32,082 bases of DNA from an uncultured Veillonella sp. (GCA_900552715.1 USAV01000010.1:1-32082); one strand, 5' to 3'; numbered from the stretch's first letter, positions 1-7,386 are shown. The notes: generated by a model not told the origin, from the sequence alone. Program-made: numbers and translations.

Positions 1-1
1 A

Positions 2-121
2 TTTAACACTACTCAAATCAACTTGATCATTGATTTTTTAAAATTAATCCAGAATTTTAACCAGGAAATTAGTGTCGAAACACAAAAAAAAATAACAAGT
101 ACTATTCAACTTTATTTATAA
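2..121 (+). pseudogene. 3' end of an AT-rich reading frame entering from the left edge
   Basis: An open frame runs from the window edge to a TAA at 119-121 (39 codons visible, no start seen). It is Asn, Ile and Gln rich like the immunity genes that follow and lies just before a degenerate core scrap, so it is probably the C-terminus of another immunity gene. Nothing in it identifies a family. Confidence 0.45.
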
Positions 122-188
122 CTTCCCGACCGTAAAGGGGGCGGTCGGCGTCGGTCGGCCGGTGAATCCGATACATGGTTTGTGATTT
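122..188 (+). pseudogene. degenerate rhs core tip
   Basis: This short GC-rich stretch (GGTCGGCCGGTGAATCC) is a worn version of the core sequence seen better at 904-925, which encodes GRLVNQDP. It marks the left border of the first complete cassette. It is too degraded to translate. Confidence 0.4.
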
Positions 189-203
189 ATGGAGTATACT
201 TTT

Positions 204-719
204 ATGTTCAAATTAAAATTATTTCCCGAGGATTTTTTCAATATATGTATTAAGCGTAAAGTAGAAATTAAAAAGTTAGATAAACTTCCTAAGCTGGATC
301 ATAACTATTTGTTATTTATTACTAAGTATCAGGAAGTAGAAATAATACCTGATATTTCTCTTTTTAATTATGAAGAGGCTTTAAATGAAAATAGATACCT
401 AGAGTGTAATTATCCAGAAATATCAAGGTGTTTTTGGAGTATTGGGCAAGCAGGACAGGGAGATGGATGGTTTTTAAATAAAATAGATAATACCATTTTT
501 CATTATAATCATGATGCTGGAGAGTATACCAGATCTTGCTTTACAAATTTAGGGATAGATTTCTCACAATTTATCCAGTTGGCTTTGTTATACAGAGATT
601 TAGAGCACCTATTAGATGAAGGAGAGACACTTACGGATAATATAAAAACTGAATTTATATATTCAGTAAATAGTATAAGTAATAATTTGTTTGATGTTTA
701 TCCATTTAAGTATTTTTAA
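204..719 (+). CDS. putative immunity protein, unrecognised
   Basis: The product is 171 residues with no signal peptide or membrane segment, so it is probably cytoplasmic. An ATG at 189 is also in frame, but GGAG at 191-194 sits 9 nt before the ATG at 204, which is therefore preferred. The sequence is rich in Phe, Tyr, Asp and Glu and has a Trp/Gly-rich centre (GQAGQGDGWFLNK). No family is recognised. Its place, between a core scrap and a linker repeat that starts 23 nt after the stop, is that of an rhs immunity gene. The cognate toxin is missing. Confidence 0.6.
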   Translation: MFKLKLFPEDFFNICIKRKVEIKKLDKLPKLDHNYLLFITKYQEVEIIPDISLFNYEEALNENRYLECNYPEISRCFWSIGQAGQGDGWFLNKIDNTIFHYNHDAGEYTRSCFTNLGIDFSQFIQLALLYRDLEHLLDEGETLTDNIKTEFIYSVNSISNNLFDVYPFKYF

Positions 720-742
720 TTGGAATATTCAATACATTTATT

Positions 743-827
743 AAGCAAGTCGTAGACCGCACAAAGCCTTCAGTCTTGATGTAAAGTGTATATGGTTCGC
801 ACACAGTTTCTGTATTTCAGACGACCT
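743..827 (+). repeat. cassette linker repeat, copy 1, ending on a DUS
   Basis: First of 13 related copies that begin AGCAAGYNGTAGCCYGCAC, pass through a GACGTAGGGTGTGTGCGG-like middle and end near TTTCTGTTTTTCAGACGACCTC. This copy is diverged. Its last 12 bases, 816-827, are an exact reverse-strand AGGTCGTCTGAA. Confidence 0.75.
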
Positions 828-855
828 CAATCCTTTTTCGAAGTCGTCTGAAATA
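813..855. terminator. DUS-paired hairpin
   Basis: TATTTCAGACGAC at 813-825 and GTCGTCTGAAATA at 843-855 are perfect 13-bp inverted arms. Facing uptake sequences of this form are the usual Neisseria transcription terminators. A TTCTTTAACAA block follows at 860-870, as it does after six other DUS-like hairpins or half-sites in the window. Confidence 0.6.
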
Positions 856-899
856 TTGTTTCTTTAACAATCTAGGCCAAAACCGCCTACGAATATGGT

Positions 900-963
900 C
901 AGGACGGTCGGTCGGCTTGTGAATCAGGATCCGATTGGGCTGTTGGGTGGGGATAATCTTTAT
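900..963 (+). pseudogene. rhs core tip fragment
   Basis: In frame this reads GRLVNQDPIGLLGGDNLY, the hallmark end of an Rhs core just before the autocleavage site. Only about 20 codons remain. The next gene starts directly after, so the whole toxin domain of this cassette has been lost. Confidence 0.8.
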
Positions 964-979
964 GGAAGAGGATAGGATT

Positions 980-1198
980 ATGTTGGATAGATTATATTTA
1001 ATCAAACTGATTGATCAGTTGAGGAATTTTGAAGGATCAGAAGAGGATGAAGAGGTACTCCTTGAAAAATTAGTAAATTTGGTCACAGATCCAAATATAT
1101 CAGATTATATATATTGGACAAACATGAGCTCCGAGGAAATAGCTGATAAAGTACTTAGTTACAAACCTATTATCCTCCCTAACTTAAGCAATTCTTAG
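980..1198 (+). CDS. colicin-E/pyocin-type bacteriocin immunity protein
   Basis: 72 residues. The order FEGSEEDEEVLLEKLVNLV, then SDYIYWT, then MSSEEIADKVLSYKPIIL matches the small four-helix immunity proteins of nuclease colicins and S-type pyocins (Colicin_Pyocin family), including the helix III Tyr-rich segment that contacts the DNase. Proteins of this family block HNH DNases in the cytoplasm. The ATG at 980 is chosen because GAGGATAGG lies just upstream; in-frame starts at 935 and 962 fall inside the core scrap. The matching HNH toxin is absent, so the gene is an orphan. Confidence 0.75.
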   Translation: MLDRLYLIKLIDQLRNFEGSEEDEEVLLEKLVNLVTDPNISDYIYWTNMSSEEIADKVLSYKPIILPNLSNS

Positions 1199-1324
1199 TC
1201 TACATGAAATTTTTAGTTTTAATGTAACGCATATGTGGAATACATACATGTACTATGTGTAATAAACAACCTAAGAAGAAATGTTGATTATTTGACAAAA
1301 TTATAACTGAAAGGAGTAATGAAA
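1199..1324. other. short AT-rich spacer
   Basis: This spacer has no core or toxin remnant and no linker copy, unlike most spacers here. It ends in the ribosome site AAGGAG at 1311-1316 that serves the next gene. Confidence 0.5.
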
Positions 1325-1915
1325 ATGAAAATTAAGAGTTTAGTTGAGAAAATGGGTGGAGTTGTAAGGGTCGGAGCAAAGCCTTTCGATCCTGTATCAC
1401 GAAAAATAATGTCAAAATTTCTAGATGTTGATAGAAAAGAATTTTCTGATTATTTAGATTATTTGACGTGTTTTGGAGGAGAGACATATCTAAATGAAGT
1501 ATTTTATAAATTAACCATGTATAACAATGGACTACCAAGCTATTGTTATCCCTCTGATTCACCAATAGAAAATGTTGTAATAAAGAAAGGGGAATTTGGT
1601 TGTTTCTATGGGGAAGGGGAATCGTATCAAACTGGCTATTCATTGAGCAATGCTATAAAAAAAATGGAAAATAGGATTCCTAAGAATTTTATACCTATTG
1701 CTGAGAATAACTGCGGAGATAGGATATGTCTTTGTATAAAAGGGGAAAAAATAGGACAAATTTTTTATTGGTACCATGAAAACGAATGGGATGAAGAAGA
1801 TTATTTTGATGATTTTGGAAAAACTATGCCTGAAGAAGTAAAGATGCAAAATATGTATTTAGTCGGAGAAGATTTGTATGACTGTTTTAATCGTATGGTC
1901 TTAGAAGAAGAATAA
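1325..1915 (+). CDS. SUKH (SMI1/KNR4) family immunity protein
   Basis: 196 residues. The C-terminal half has the SUKH pattern: a strand with FIPIAENNCGDRICLCIKG, a strand ending IFYWYHENEW, then an acidic helix, equivalent to the usual IGDNGGGD-style turn of SMI1/KNR4. SUKH proteins are versatile antitoxins for nuclease and deaminase toxins in contact-dependent systems. The ATG at 1325 lies 8 nt after GGAG, while the ATG at 1319 is only 2 nt from it. No toxin precedes it. Confidence 0.75.
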   Translation: MKIKSLVEKMGGVVRVGAKPFDPVSRKIMSKFLDVDRKEFSDYLDYLTCFGGETYLNEVFYKLTMYNNGLPSYCYPSDSPIENVVIKKGEFGCFYGEGESYQTGYSLSNAIKKMENRIPKNFIPIAENNCGDRICLCIKGEKIGQIFYWYHENEWDEEDYFDDFGKTMPEEVKMQNMYLVGEDLYDCFNRMVLEEE

Positions 1916-2017
1916 TTGTCTGAAATATTGGTTCTTTAACAACCTCATCAGCATCATCGCCCCCACCTGTTACACCACAAGATACAGCTACGACGCCTTG
2001 GGCAGAAGAATAGGCAT
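1916..2017 (+). pseudogene. half DUS plus rhs core scrap
   Basis: TGTCTGAAATATTGG is a partial uptake sequence, followed by TTCTTTAACAA at 1932-1942. From about 1958 the frame reads CYTTRYSYDALGRR, a YD-repeat typical of the Rhs core. Core then passes directly into a toxin tail at 2018. Confidence 0.7.
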
Positions 2018-2092
2018 AGTCCTTTTAATTTGAGAGAAGTAACTAGAGAACAACATGCAGCGCTTGACCCTTATAGGAATCTAGGAGATTAG
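2018..2092 (+). pseudogene. toxin 3' tail, unrecognised
   Basis: 25 codons (start SPFNLREVTREQHAALDPYR) end in TAG two bases before the next ATG. The composition suits the end of a nuclease-type toxin, but the catalytic part is gone. It is retained as a leader coupled to the immunity gene. Confidence 0.5.
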
Positions 2093-2094
2093 CT

Positions 2095-2670
2095 ATGAAA
2101 GCAATAGAAATTTTAAAGAATTTTGTGGAAGAAAAATTATCAACTGAAGAATTGGAAATGGCGTTGTATTCCAATCAAGAATTAATTTCCCTGTTGGAAA
2201 ATACTAAAGCTAAACCTTATATGAATAGTAATTCCACTTATGAATATTTAATTAGTCAGGATTTGACATCTCTTGATGCAAAGTTAAATTTGATGGATAT
2301 TTTCAGGGGAATTTTAGATTACAAGCATATCCCGTACTCTTCGAATTCAACGACAGAAAAAAATTTTGATTTGATTTTGGAGGCTATTCCTAACTGGATA
2401 CCAGCTGATATGGGTTATTTAAATTCCTTGTATGCTAAGTACAAACCTAAGACGGCGACTACTTTTAAAAAGATTATTAAGGAACATTTCATTTGCATGG
2501 ATAAACATCCCAAATGGTTACAGGAGCCTGATTGGCCTATCGGTGATAATATTCCCGCAATGTTTCTAGGGCAGTTAGATATATCGAAGTTGAAGCATGA
2601 TACTACTTATTTGTACATTTTTTGGGATAAAAAAACAGACAGATATATAGAAGTAATACAGTCTCTATAA
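2095..2670 (+). CDS. putative immunity protein with YwqG-like C-terminal motif
   Basis: 191 residues with a clear GGAG 7 nt upstream, located within the toxin tail. The N-terminal half is helical (AIEILKNFVEEKLSTEELEM). The last third contains PKWLQEPDWPIGDNIPAMFLG followed by a LDI strand, resembling the WxQxPxWP...FxxQLD segment of YwqG/DUF1963-like proteins. That family link is tentative. It is expected to be a cytoplasmic antitoxin for the toxin whose last 25 residues lie just upstream. A linker repeat begins 4 nt after the stop. Confidence 0.6.
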   Translation: MKAIEILKNFVEEKLSTEELEMALYSNQELISLLENTKAKPYMNSNSTYEYLISQDLTSLDAKLNLMDIFRGILDYKHIPYSSNSTTEKNFDLILEAIPNWIPADMGYLNSLYAKYKPKTATTFKKIIKEHFICMDKHPKWLQEPDWPIGDNIPAMFLGQLDISKLKHDTTYLYIFWDKKTDRYIEVIQSL

Positions 2671-2673
2671 ATG

Positions 2674-2760
2674 AGCAAGCTGTAGCCAATGAAATCTACA
2701 ATTCCGATGTAGCGTGCGAATGGAACGCACGCACGCGGCTTCTGCTTCTCGGACAGCCTC
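2674..2760 (+). repeat. cassette linker repeat, copy 2
   Basis: AGCAAGCTGTAGCC starts 4 nt after the immunity stop. The copy includes GGAACGCACGCACGCGG and runs into core sequence at a mutated uptake site (CTTCTCGGACAGCCTC). Confidence 0.75.
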
Positions 2761-3022
2761 GAAGAGGAAGCCGGATTCGTTTGGGCCGGCAGCCATTTAC
2801 TGCAAGAAATCCAACCGGACGGCAGATATACCTATATCTAGACCAATCTGGATTCCTACGAGCCTTTGGCACAAATTCGAGGCTGGAGCAACGAAGATGG
2901 AGAAGGCGTCCAACAAGCCCACTACTTTCACTGCGACAAAATCGGTATCCCACGTGAAATGACTGATGATAAAGGTGACCTAGTTCGGGGATTATTACGG
3001 ATGGGAAACAAATGCGTATTGA
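2755..3022 (+). pseudogene. rhs core fragment, broken
   Basis: The core is readable as EEAGFVWAGSHLLQEIQPDG, a TAG in place of a Tyr codon, then EPLAQIRGWSNEDG, HYFHCDKIGIPREMTDD and a frame-shifted remnant of the FGDYYGWG motif. At least one nonsense codon and one deletion interrupt it. It ends about 20 nt before the next gene. Confidence 0.8.
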
Positions 3023-3040
3023 TATTATAGGAAAATAGAT

Positions 3041-3316
3041 ATGTTACATTTAACTAATTTACAAACAAAAGGATATGATGAACTTATTGAAATTGATGGA
3101 GAGGTTGTTTATCAAGTATTTGCTATTAAGAAAAATAATGGAACTTATAGCACATATTACTATACAGTACCAAAAAATAAATTGGATCAGGCTGAAGATT
3201 ATGAGATAGAAGAATTTAATGAATTTAATGAACTTGAATTAGCTATAAAACATATTCAATCAAAAGGAGCTAATCTATCAAGATTTAATATATTTAAAGG
3301 TAACAAGCCTCTTTAA
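3041..3316 (+). CDS. small putative immunity protein, unrecognised
   Basis: 91 residues, with AGGA 8 nt before the ATG. The sequence alternates strands and helices (YDELIEIDGEVVYQVFAIKK, then a Tyr-rich strand, then an acidic helix). No family is recognised. The few codons just before it (reading MRIDIIGK and a TAG at 3036) may be the last residues of its lost toxin. Role inferred only from position. Confidence 0.55.
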   Translation: MLHLTNLQTKGYDELIEIDGEVVYQVFAIKKNNGTYSTYYYTVPKNKLDQAEDYEIEEFNEFNELELAIKHIQSKGANLSRFNIFKGNKPL

Positions 3317-3429
3317 GACCTTTTTTTGACCATAGGTTGGATCGAGCCCCAACAAAACATCAAGGTCGTCTTAAATCAATTCTCAGAAGACCTTCCCTAT
3401 GATTTTTATTGAAAAAATACTGACAAAGG
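3317..3429. other. spacer with a worn DUS-like inverted pair
   Basis: AAGGTCGTCTT near 3362 and AGAAGACCTT near 3386 form an imperfect hairpin resembling the mucosa-type uptake terminators. No gene is seen here. Confidence 0.4.
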
Positions 3430-3535
3430 TATGCCTGGGAAAATAGTCGGTTAGCCATCACCAATGAAAACGGTGCGTGCTACCGCTTTAACTACGACGG
3501 CCTCGACCGATTGATTGCCGAAAATGGAGATAAAT
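3430..3535 (+). pseudogene. rhs core fragment supplying the next ribosome site
   Basis: The frame reads YAWENSRLAITNENG, CYRFNYDGLDRLIAENG, a YD-repeat pair, then meets a TAG shortly after. GGAG within the AENG codons (3526-3529) lies 6 nt before the next ATG, so core sequence now acts as the ribosome site of the immunity gene. Confidence 0.75.
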
Positions 3536-4000
3536 ATGCCCTTTCTGAAAATTCCCTATAGAGATTATCCTAAAGAAGGATTGTTCAAAAACCTTTATCG
3601 AGAAAACATCTATAAAATAGAGGAATTTAAAGATGAATTTAAGTATTACGAATATACCCCAATAGAGAAAATTATTATTGATGAACATAATTTAGTACCA
3701 TTCATCTTTTTTTCACCAGAAGGAATAAATTATTTAATGCCTAAAATTTTTGATAGCATCAGTAATGGCATTAGAAATGATGATATTCCAGTAAATATAG
3801 AAGAATTTATTATAAATATACCTACCGCAGAAAACATCACTCATGCTTTAAATCTCTTAAAAAAAGATGAGCTTATAATTCTTAAAAAGTATTTAGAAAA
3901 AATATTATTTGGGGGCTCATCAAATTTGATACAGCAAATAGGTGAACATTATTTATTCAGAAGTATTGAATATCTCGAAAAGTTAATAAATAATTCCTAA
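3536..4000 (+). CDS. putative immunity protein, possibly DUF6714-like
   Basis: 154 residues from the ATG at 3536; a TTG at 3515 and an ATG at 3524 are in frame but lie in core sequence. The N-terminal LFKNLYRENIYKIEEFKDEF, the central FFSPEGINYLMPKIFDSI and the helical C-terminus recall DUF6714-type proteins found beside toxins. I hold that link loosely. It has no toxin upstream, only core. Confidence 0.55.
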   Translation: MPFLKIPYRDYPKEGLFKNLYRENIYKIEEFKDEFKYYEYTPIEKIIIDEHNLVPFIFFSPEGINYLMPKIFDSISNGIRNDDIPVNIEEFIINIPTAENITHALNLLKKDELIILKKYLEKILFGGSSNLIQQIGEHYLFRSIEYLEKLINNS

Positions 4001-4099
4001 ATCTACTTATTATTTTGTTAATCAAATATATAAGCCAAGGTTTCTAGAAAAGGTCAAACCATACCCTTCCCCTTCTCCCGTGGGAGGTGGCAAAAACAA

Positions 4100-4234
4100 A
4101 ATCCAGAAGGCCCAATTATAGAACTACCAAAAAGTAAACATGATTTAGGGAATAAAAAAATGCACCCCTTTGGCAATCAAAAAGGAAAAGATGTGGCTTA
4201 TTACCATACTCATGGGGCTTATGACTCAATTTAA
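4100..4234 (+). pseudogene. DUF4329-type toxin fragment
   Basis: About 44 codons ending in TAA read NPEGPIIELPKSKHD, then KKMHPFGNQKGKDVAYYHTHG. YHTHGAYD is the signature of DUF4329, a JAB/peptidase-like domain at the ends of many Rhs proteins. The later SPxD part is missing, so the domain is truncated. It lies 24 nt before a secreted immunity gene, a likely pair. Confidence 0.65.
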
Positions 4235-4257
4235 ATTTTGGTATTAAGGAAAGCATG

Positions 4258-4569
4258 ATGAACAAAATCTGTCTCTTTATTATATTAGTATTTCTTTGTT
4301 TTACTTCAGCTTTTGCAAAAGATTTTTTAGACAAAAAGGAGAGTAATATGTTAGTCAGTTCAGAAAATATGGCGATTGAGCTTGCTGAAATATACATAAA
4401 AAATGTATATGGAAATACTGTTTCAATAAATCAAAAACCATACCGTATTATTGAAGAGAAAGATGTCTGGATCATTAATGGGGCCCCTCCACAAGCACTA
4501 GGTGGTAATTTCCATATAGTTATTTCTAAAAAAGATGGGAGAGTAGAAAAAATAACCCATTCAAAATAG
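4258..4569 (+). CDS. secreted NTF2-fold immunity protein
   Basis: 103 residues. Residues 1-20 form a signal peptide (hydrophobic run ending in SAFAKD). The mature part has AIELAEIYIKNVYG, KPYRIIEEKDVWIINGAPP and HIVISKKDGRVEKITH, the pattern of YbbC-type NTF2-fold immunity proteins. It should act outside the cytoplasm, which suits a toxin working in the periplasm or envelope. ATG 4258 is 7 nt from AAGGA; ATG 4255 is alternative. The TAG stop is shared with the start of linker copy 3. Confidence 0.75.
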   Translation: MNKICLFIILVFLCFTSAFAKDFLDKKESNMLVSSENMAIELAEIYIKNVYGNTVSINQKPYRIIEEKDVWIINGAPPQALGGNFHIVISKKDGRVEKITHSK

Positions 4570-4640
4570 CAAGCTGTAGCCCGTACGAAACCTCTAATCC
4601 CGACGTAGAGCATTGTGGTACGCACGAAGGCGGTTTCGCC
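4568..4640 (+). repeat. cassette linker repeat, copy 3
   Basis: AGCAAGCTGTAGCCCGTACGAAACC begins inside the immunity stop codon. The copy ends near GGTACGCACGAAGGCGGTTTCGCC, where it runs straight into core. Confidence 0.75.
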
Positions 4641-4753
4641 TGTCTAAATCACATCAACGAAGACGGAGAAAGCCGTCAACAAACCTACTACTTCCACTGC
4701 GACCAAATCGGCATCCCGAGAGAGATGGCCGATGACGAAGGAAAGCTGGTTTC
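4641..4753 (+). pseudogene. rhs core fragment
   Basis: Readable core: NHINEDGESRQQ, YYFHCDQIGIPREMADDEG, then KLVS, where it is cut and joined to AT-rich sequence. This is the segment that lies between the last YD-repeats and the WGRLKEE motif. Confidence 0.75.
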
Positions 4754-4891
4754 CTTCTTACAAAAGAAAATGAAAATTTTGGTGTTTTTTTTCCTGATAT
4801 TCCCCCTGAAGAGTGGGAAGAGGATACTGAATTTGAAAAATTTGAAGACTGGCTAGAAAACTTGATGAAAGAAAAACTAGAGGAGATTTAA
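4754..4891 (+). pseudogene. 3' fragment of a lost immunity-like gene
   Basis: From the core junction an open frame runs to TAA at 4889-4891 with a very acidic tail (PDIPPEEWEEDTEFEKFEDW, then LENLMKEKLEEI). No start or ribosome site is visible, so it is probably the C-terminus of an immunity gene cut by recombination. It is one of very few damaged immunity genes here. Confidence 0.5.
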
Positions 4892-4956
4892 AAAAATTTT
4901 TGGATTACCAATTTTAAAAATATTTATCATTTAGTAAGTCTAACAAAAATAACACC

Positions 4957-4998
4957 ATGCCGTCTGAAAACACTATCCTAAACCTTTTCAGACGGCCT
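4957..4998. terminator. paired AT-DUS and AG-DUS terminator hairpin
   Basis: ATGCCGTCTGAA at 4957-4968 is an exact Neisseria AT-DUS. TTCAGACGGCCT at 4987-4998 is an exact reverse AG-DUS. The arms GCCGTCTGAAAA (4959-4970) and TTTTCAGACGGC (4985-4996) pair over 12 bp, followed by T-rich sequence. This is the classic Neisseria uptake-sequence terminator. Confidence 0.85.
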
Positions 4999-5015
4999 TT
5001 CTCGTTCTTTAACAA

Positions 5016-5506
5016 TTCAACTTTTCACTACCGTTTACGGACGCGACGGCAAAAAGCTGCGCGGTTTCGCCTACCGAAACCACATCATGGTCGAACACAG
5101 CCAGCCCGACGGACTGGTGTCTCGCTACGAATACGACAGCTACGACCCCTTGGTACAGGTATGCAACTGGACCAGTATGCCCGTGAGACGGGGCTGCATT
5201 ACAACTTCTTCAGGTATTATGAGTCTGATGCAGGTTGGTTTGTTAATCAGGATCCGATTGGGTTGGATGGTGGAGATAACCTATACCTATTTGTTTTCAA
5301 TAGCCAGATATGGGTCGATGCACTGGGACTTTCCAAAGCTCCATGGGGGAAAGGTAGCTTTGATTCTTGGTTTGATTGTGCAAATGTTGCAGATATTCGC
5401 AAAGTTATGGCAGATCCAAATACTAAGAATACAATACCAAATGCTTTGAGAAATGGTGGAGGATGTTGAGGAATATAGATTAATACCCTATTATGTTAAA
5501 ATATAA
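5016..5506 (+). pseudogene. rhs core end plus broken toxin
   Basis: Core pieces are joined out of frame: MVEHSQPDGLVSRYEYDSYD in one frame, then, after a deletion near 5175, ETGLHYNFFRYYESDAG, VNQDPIGLDGGDNLY and WVDALGL in another. The toxin begins KAPWGKGSFDSWFDCANVAD and continues to NALRNGGGC, where TGA at 5467-5469 stops it. A shift of one frame there gives EEYRLIPYYVKI to TAA 5504, consistent with an HEY-type ending, so one small indel broke it. This toxin type commonly accompanies Imm22-like proteins. Confidence 0.7.
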
Positions 5507-5540
5507 TTAACATTATTTATGAATAAAAAGAGGATATTAT

Positions 5541-5945
5541 ATGATTGATTCAACAACTAAAGATATGATTTCTGTGTGGATGGGGACATCTTTTAAAACA
5601 CCTGATGAGTTTAATGAATATACAGATGGAATGGAGGACTCAGATTCTCATTGTCCAGCTTTTGCAGATTTTGGAGTTTCATTTATTGATTCTGATTATT
5701 TTGTGGCATTCCAGACAGATAATGGGGAAATTGTGCCAGTTGAAGTGTTAGCAGAAGAAGTTGGGGCACACTCTAATAAAGTTATAAAAGATATTGTGAA
5801 AGTAGCAAAAGAGAAAGGAATAAATGAAGGTAATTCTTTATATTACTATTCTAATGCAACATTTTATGAGGAAAATCCAGATAAACTTTACAATGATTTG
5901 AAGTTTATAGGAACCTTTAAAGACCCAAGAAAAAAATATCGCTAG
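5541..5945 (+). CDS. Imm22-like immunity protein
   Basis: 134 residues, with AGAGG 7 nt before the ATG. ISVWMGTSFKTPDEFNEYT, then FADFGVSFID, then SLYYYSN and LKFIGTFKD follow the order of the immunity protein 22 family (xSIWIG, FxxDFGI, LLYNF, KFIGSF). It is expected to be a cytoplasmic antitoxin for the SFDSWFD toxin immediately upstream. The gene is intact although the toxin is frameshifted. Confidence 0.7.
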   Translation: MIDSTTKDMISVWMGTSFKTPDEFNEYTDGMEDSDSHCPAFADFGVSFIDSDYFVAFQTDNGEIVPVEVLAEEVGAHSNKVIKDIVKVAKEKGINEGNSLYYYSNATFYEENPDKLYNDLKFIGTFKDPRKKYR

Positions 5946-6000
5946 TGATAGTGAAATATTAGTCAGGATATCTACCCGTACGGCAGATATCGAAATATAA

Positions 6001-6063
6001 AAGGTTATTAAACGAGCACTAAGTCAAAGTTACAAGTATTTCAGAGAACTAGGATCACTTTAA
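6001..6063 (+). pseudogene. toxin 3' tail, unrecognised
   Basis: About 20 codons (KVIKRALSQSYKYFRELGSL) end in TAA one base before the next ATG. The region 5946-6000 before it holds out-of-frame scraps of the same toxin (DIYPYGRYRNIK). The spacing gives stop-start coupling with the SUKH gene. Confidence 0.45.
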
Positions 6064-6064
6064 A

Positions 6065-6451
6065 ATGAATAGACATGAATTAGAAGCCTTATATACTTTA
6101 AATAATCCTGCTACTAGCCAAGCTATAAAAATGTTACCTCCAGAGTGGCATATTTTATATCCTTCATATCTTCAATTTTTAGAACTAAGCAATGGATTAT
6201 TTGGAGATGAGATAACCCTTTTGGAAGCCGAGGATATCCAACAAAGGAATATTGACTATGAAGTAAAAGAATACTTGCCGAATTTTCTTATGATTGGAGA
6301 TAATGGTGGAGGGGTTGCCATTCTGATGGATAATAAAAATCAAAATATTTTTGCTGTCGGCATGGGAGTAATGAGTGAAGACTCCTTAGAAAAAATATCA
6401 TCTTCTTTAGAAGACTTTCTATTAGTAAAAAAAGGAATGTTTAATTATTAG
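6065..6451 (+). CDS. SUKH-1 (SMI1/KNR4) immunity protein
   Basis: 128 residues. Clear SMI1/KNR4 features: helix with PPEWHILYPSYLQFLELSNG, LFGDEITLLEAEDIQQRN, and the diagnostic LPNFLMIGDNGGGVAILMD, then an IFAVGMG strand. The fold serves as a general antitoxin scaffold, often for nucleases. It follows a toxin tail by one base, and its TAG stop is shared with linker copy 4. Confidence 0.85.
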   Translation: MNRHELEALYTLNNPATSQAIKMLPPEWHILYPSYLQFLELSNGLFGDEITLLEAEDIQQRNIDYEVKEYLPNFLMIGDNGGGVAILMDNKNQNIFAVGMGVMSEDSLEKISSSLEDFLLVKKGMFNY

Positions 6452-6533
6452 CAAGCTGTAGCCCGCACAAAATCTTCAATCCTGACGTAGGGTGTATGCG
6501 GTATGCACGAGGTTTCTGTTTTTCAGACAGTCT
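6450..6533 (+). repeat. cassette linker repeat, copy 4
   Basis: AGCAAGCTGTAGCCCGCAC begins in the immunity stop codon and is close to consensus through CTGACGTAGGGTGTATGCGG. It ends in a mutated uptake site, TTTCAGACAGTCTC. Confidence 0.8.
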
Positions 6534-6628
6534 CAATCTGTTCTTTGAAACTGTCTGAAATATTGGTTCTTTAATAATCCGATTATTGATCAGCATCAAG
6601 GCCGTCTGAAACATTCGTTCTTTAAAAA
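6521..6628. terminator. compensated hairpin followed by an exact AG-DUS
   Basis: TTTCAGACAGT at 6521-6531 pairs perfectly with ACTGTCTGAAA at 6550-6560; both arms differ from the DUS by the same change, which keeps the stem. Downstream, AGGCCGTCTGAA at 6599-6610 is an exact AG-DUS. Two TTCTTTAA blocks (6567 and 6618) follow, so two border elements lie in tandem. Confidence 0.65.
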
Positions 6629-6799
6629 TTTCTCATTCACGCATTGGGCAACCTAATCTACCGCCAGCTGCCTAATGGTGAAAACCAATATTACCAATAC
6701 GATTTAGAAAACCAGCTCGTCCGTGCTGAAATCAAAACGCCCGCGGGAAATACCGAGATATGGAGATATGAGTTCAAGTCCCGATTGGAGAAAAGGTAA
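6629..6799 (+). pseudogene. rhs core YD-repeat fragment
   Basis: The frame reads HALGNLIYRQLPNGENQYYQ, then YDLENQLVRAEIKTPAG, IWRYEF. This is an internal YD-repeat segment well upstream of the core tip. It joins a toxin fragment near 6790. Confidence 0.75.
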
Positions 6800-6946
6800 A
6801 ATAAACAGAGACTAACGTGGCATCATCATGAGGATACAAAAAGGTTGGTACTGGTTAATTATAATGACCATAGAAGAAATCATGGTCTATATCACCCACA
6901 AAGAAAAGGTGGAAGAAGTATATGGGGAGGTGGTAGACCAGGTTAA
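6800..6946 (+). pseudogene. WHH-type HNH nuclease toxin fragment
   Basis: In one frame: LTWHHHEDTKRLVLVNYN, then a GLYHPQRKGG and IWGGGRPG ending at TAA 6944-6946. WHHHED plus the terminal IWGGG is the signature of the WHH family of HNH/ENDO VII nucleases. Most of the domain N-terminal to WHH is gone. The same frame continues after the TAA as NDRTGKPLAKC to 7005, probably another tail. Confidence 0.75.
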
Positions 6947-7017
6947 CGAGGAAAATTAAACGATCGCACTGGTAAACCATTAGCTAAATGTTAATTTAAT
7001 CATAGAAGGAACAAAAA

Positions 7018-7386
7018 ATGAATTTAGATAAATTTTATAGAAGAAAAATTAGTATATCAGAAGTTATTGATTGTGCTAGATTATTCAATGATGATGATAC
7101 TGATAAATTTGCCAAATTTCCATACATATATATTTCTTCTGATGAAGATGAGGGTATTCTTGATTTAGAGACGGTTTGTTATTTGGATAACGGCCCAAAA
7201 ATAATGGATGGAAAAGAAGTTTTTCCTGATTTTGTAAACGAAAATGGATTAGATATTTTATGTAGTGGGGATGTATTTATGGATGTTTACGATGACTTAG
7301 ATGAACGGTATCCAAATTTTACAAAAGATCAATTTATTGATGCTCTAAATTATTACATGGATAATGATGATTACATTGAATTTTAA
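7018..7386 (+). CDS. putative immunity protein for the WHH toxin
   Basis: 122 residues, acidic, with AAGGA before the ATG. Notable segments are DEGILDLETVCYLDNGPK and CSGDVFMDVYDDLDERYPNF. It resembles a small uncharacterised family often seen after nuclease toxins (possibly DUF7716), a tentative match. The high negative charge would suit blocking the basic surface of a nuclease such as the WHH fragment just upstream. Confidence 0.6.
   Translation: MNLDKFYRRKISISEVIDCARLFNDDDTDKFAKFPYIYISSDEDEGILDLETVCYLDNGPKIMDGKEVFPDFVNENGLDILCSGDVFMDVYDDLDERYPNFTKDQFIDALNYYMDNDDYIEF

Noticed and set aside
4957..5469. A 170-codon gene starting at 4957
   Set aside because: Its ATG is the ATG of an uptake sequence terminator and the first 80 codons are core read out of frame.
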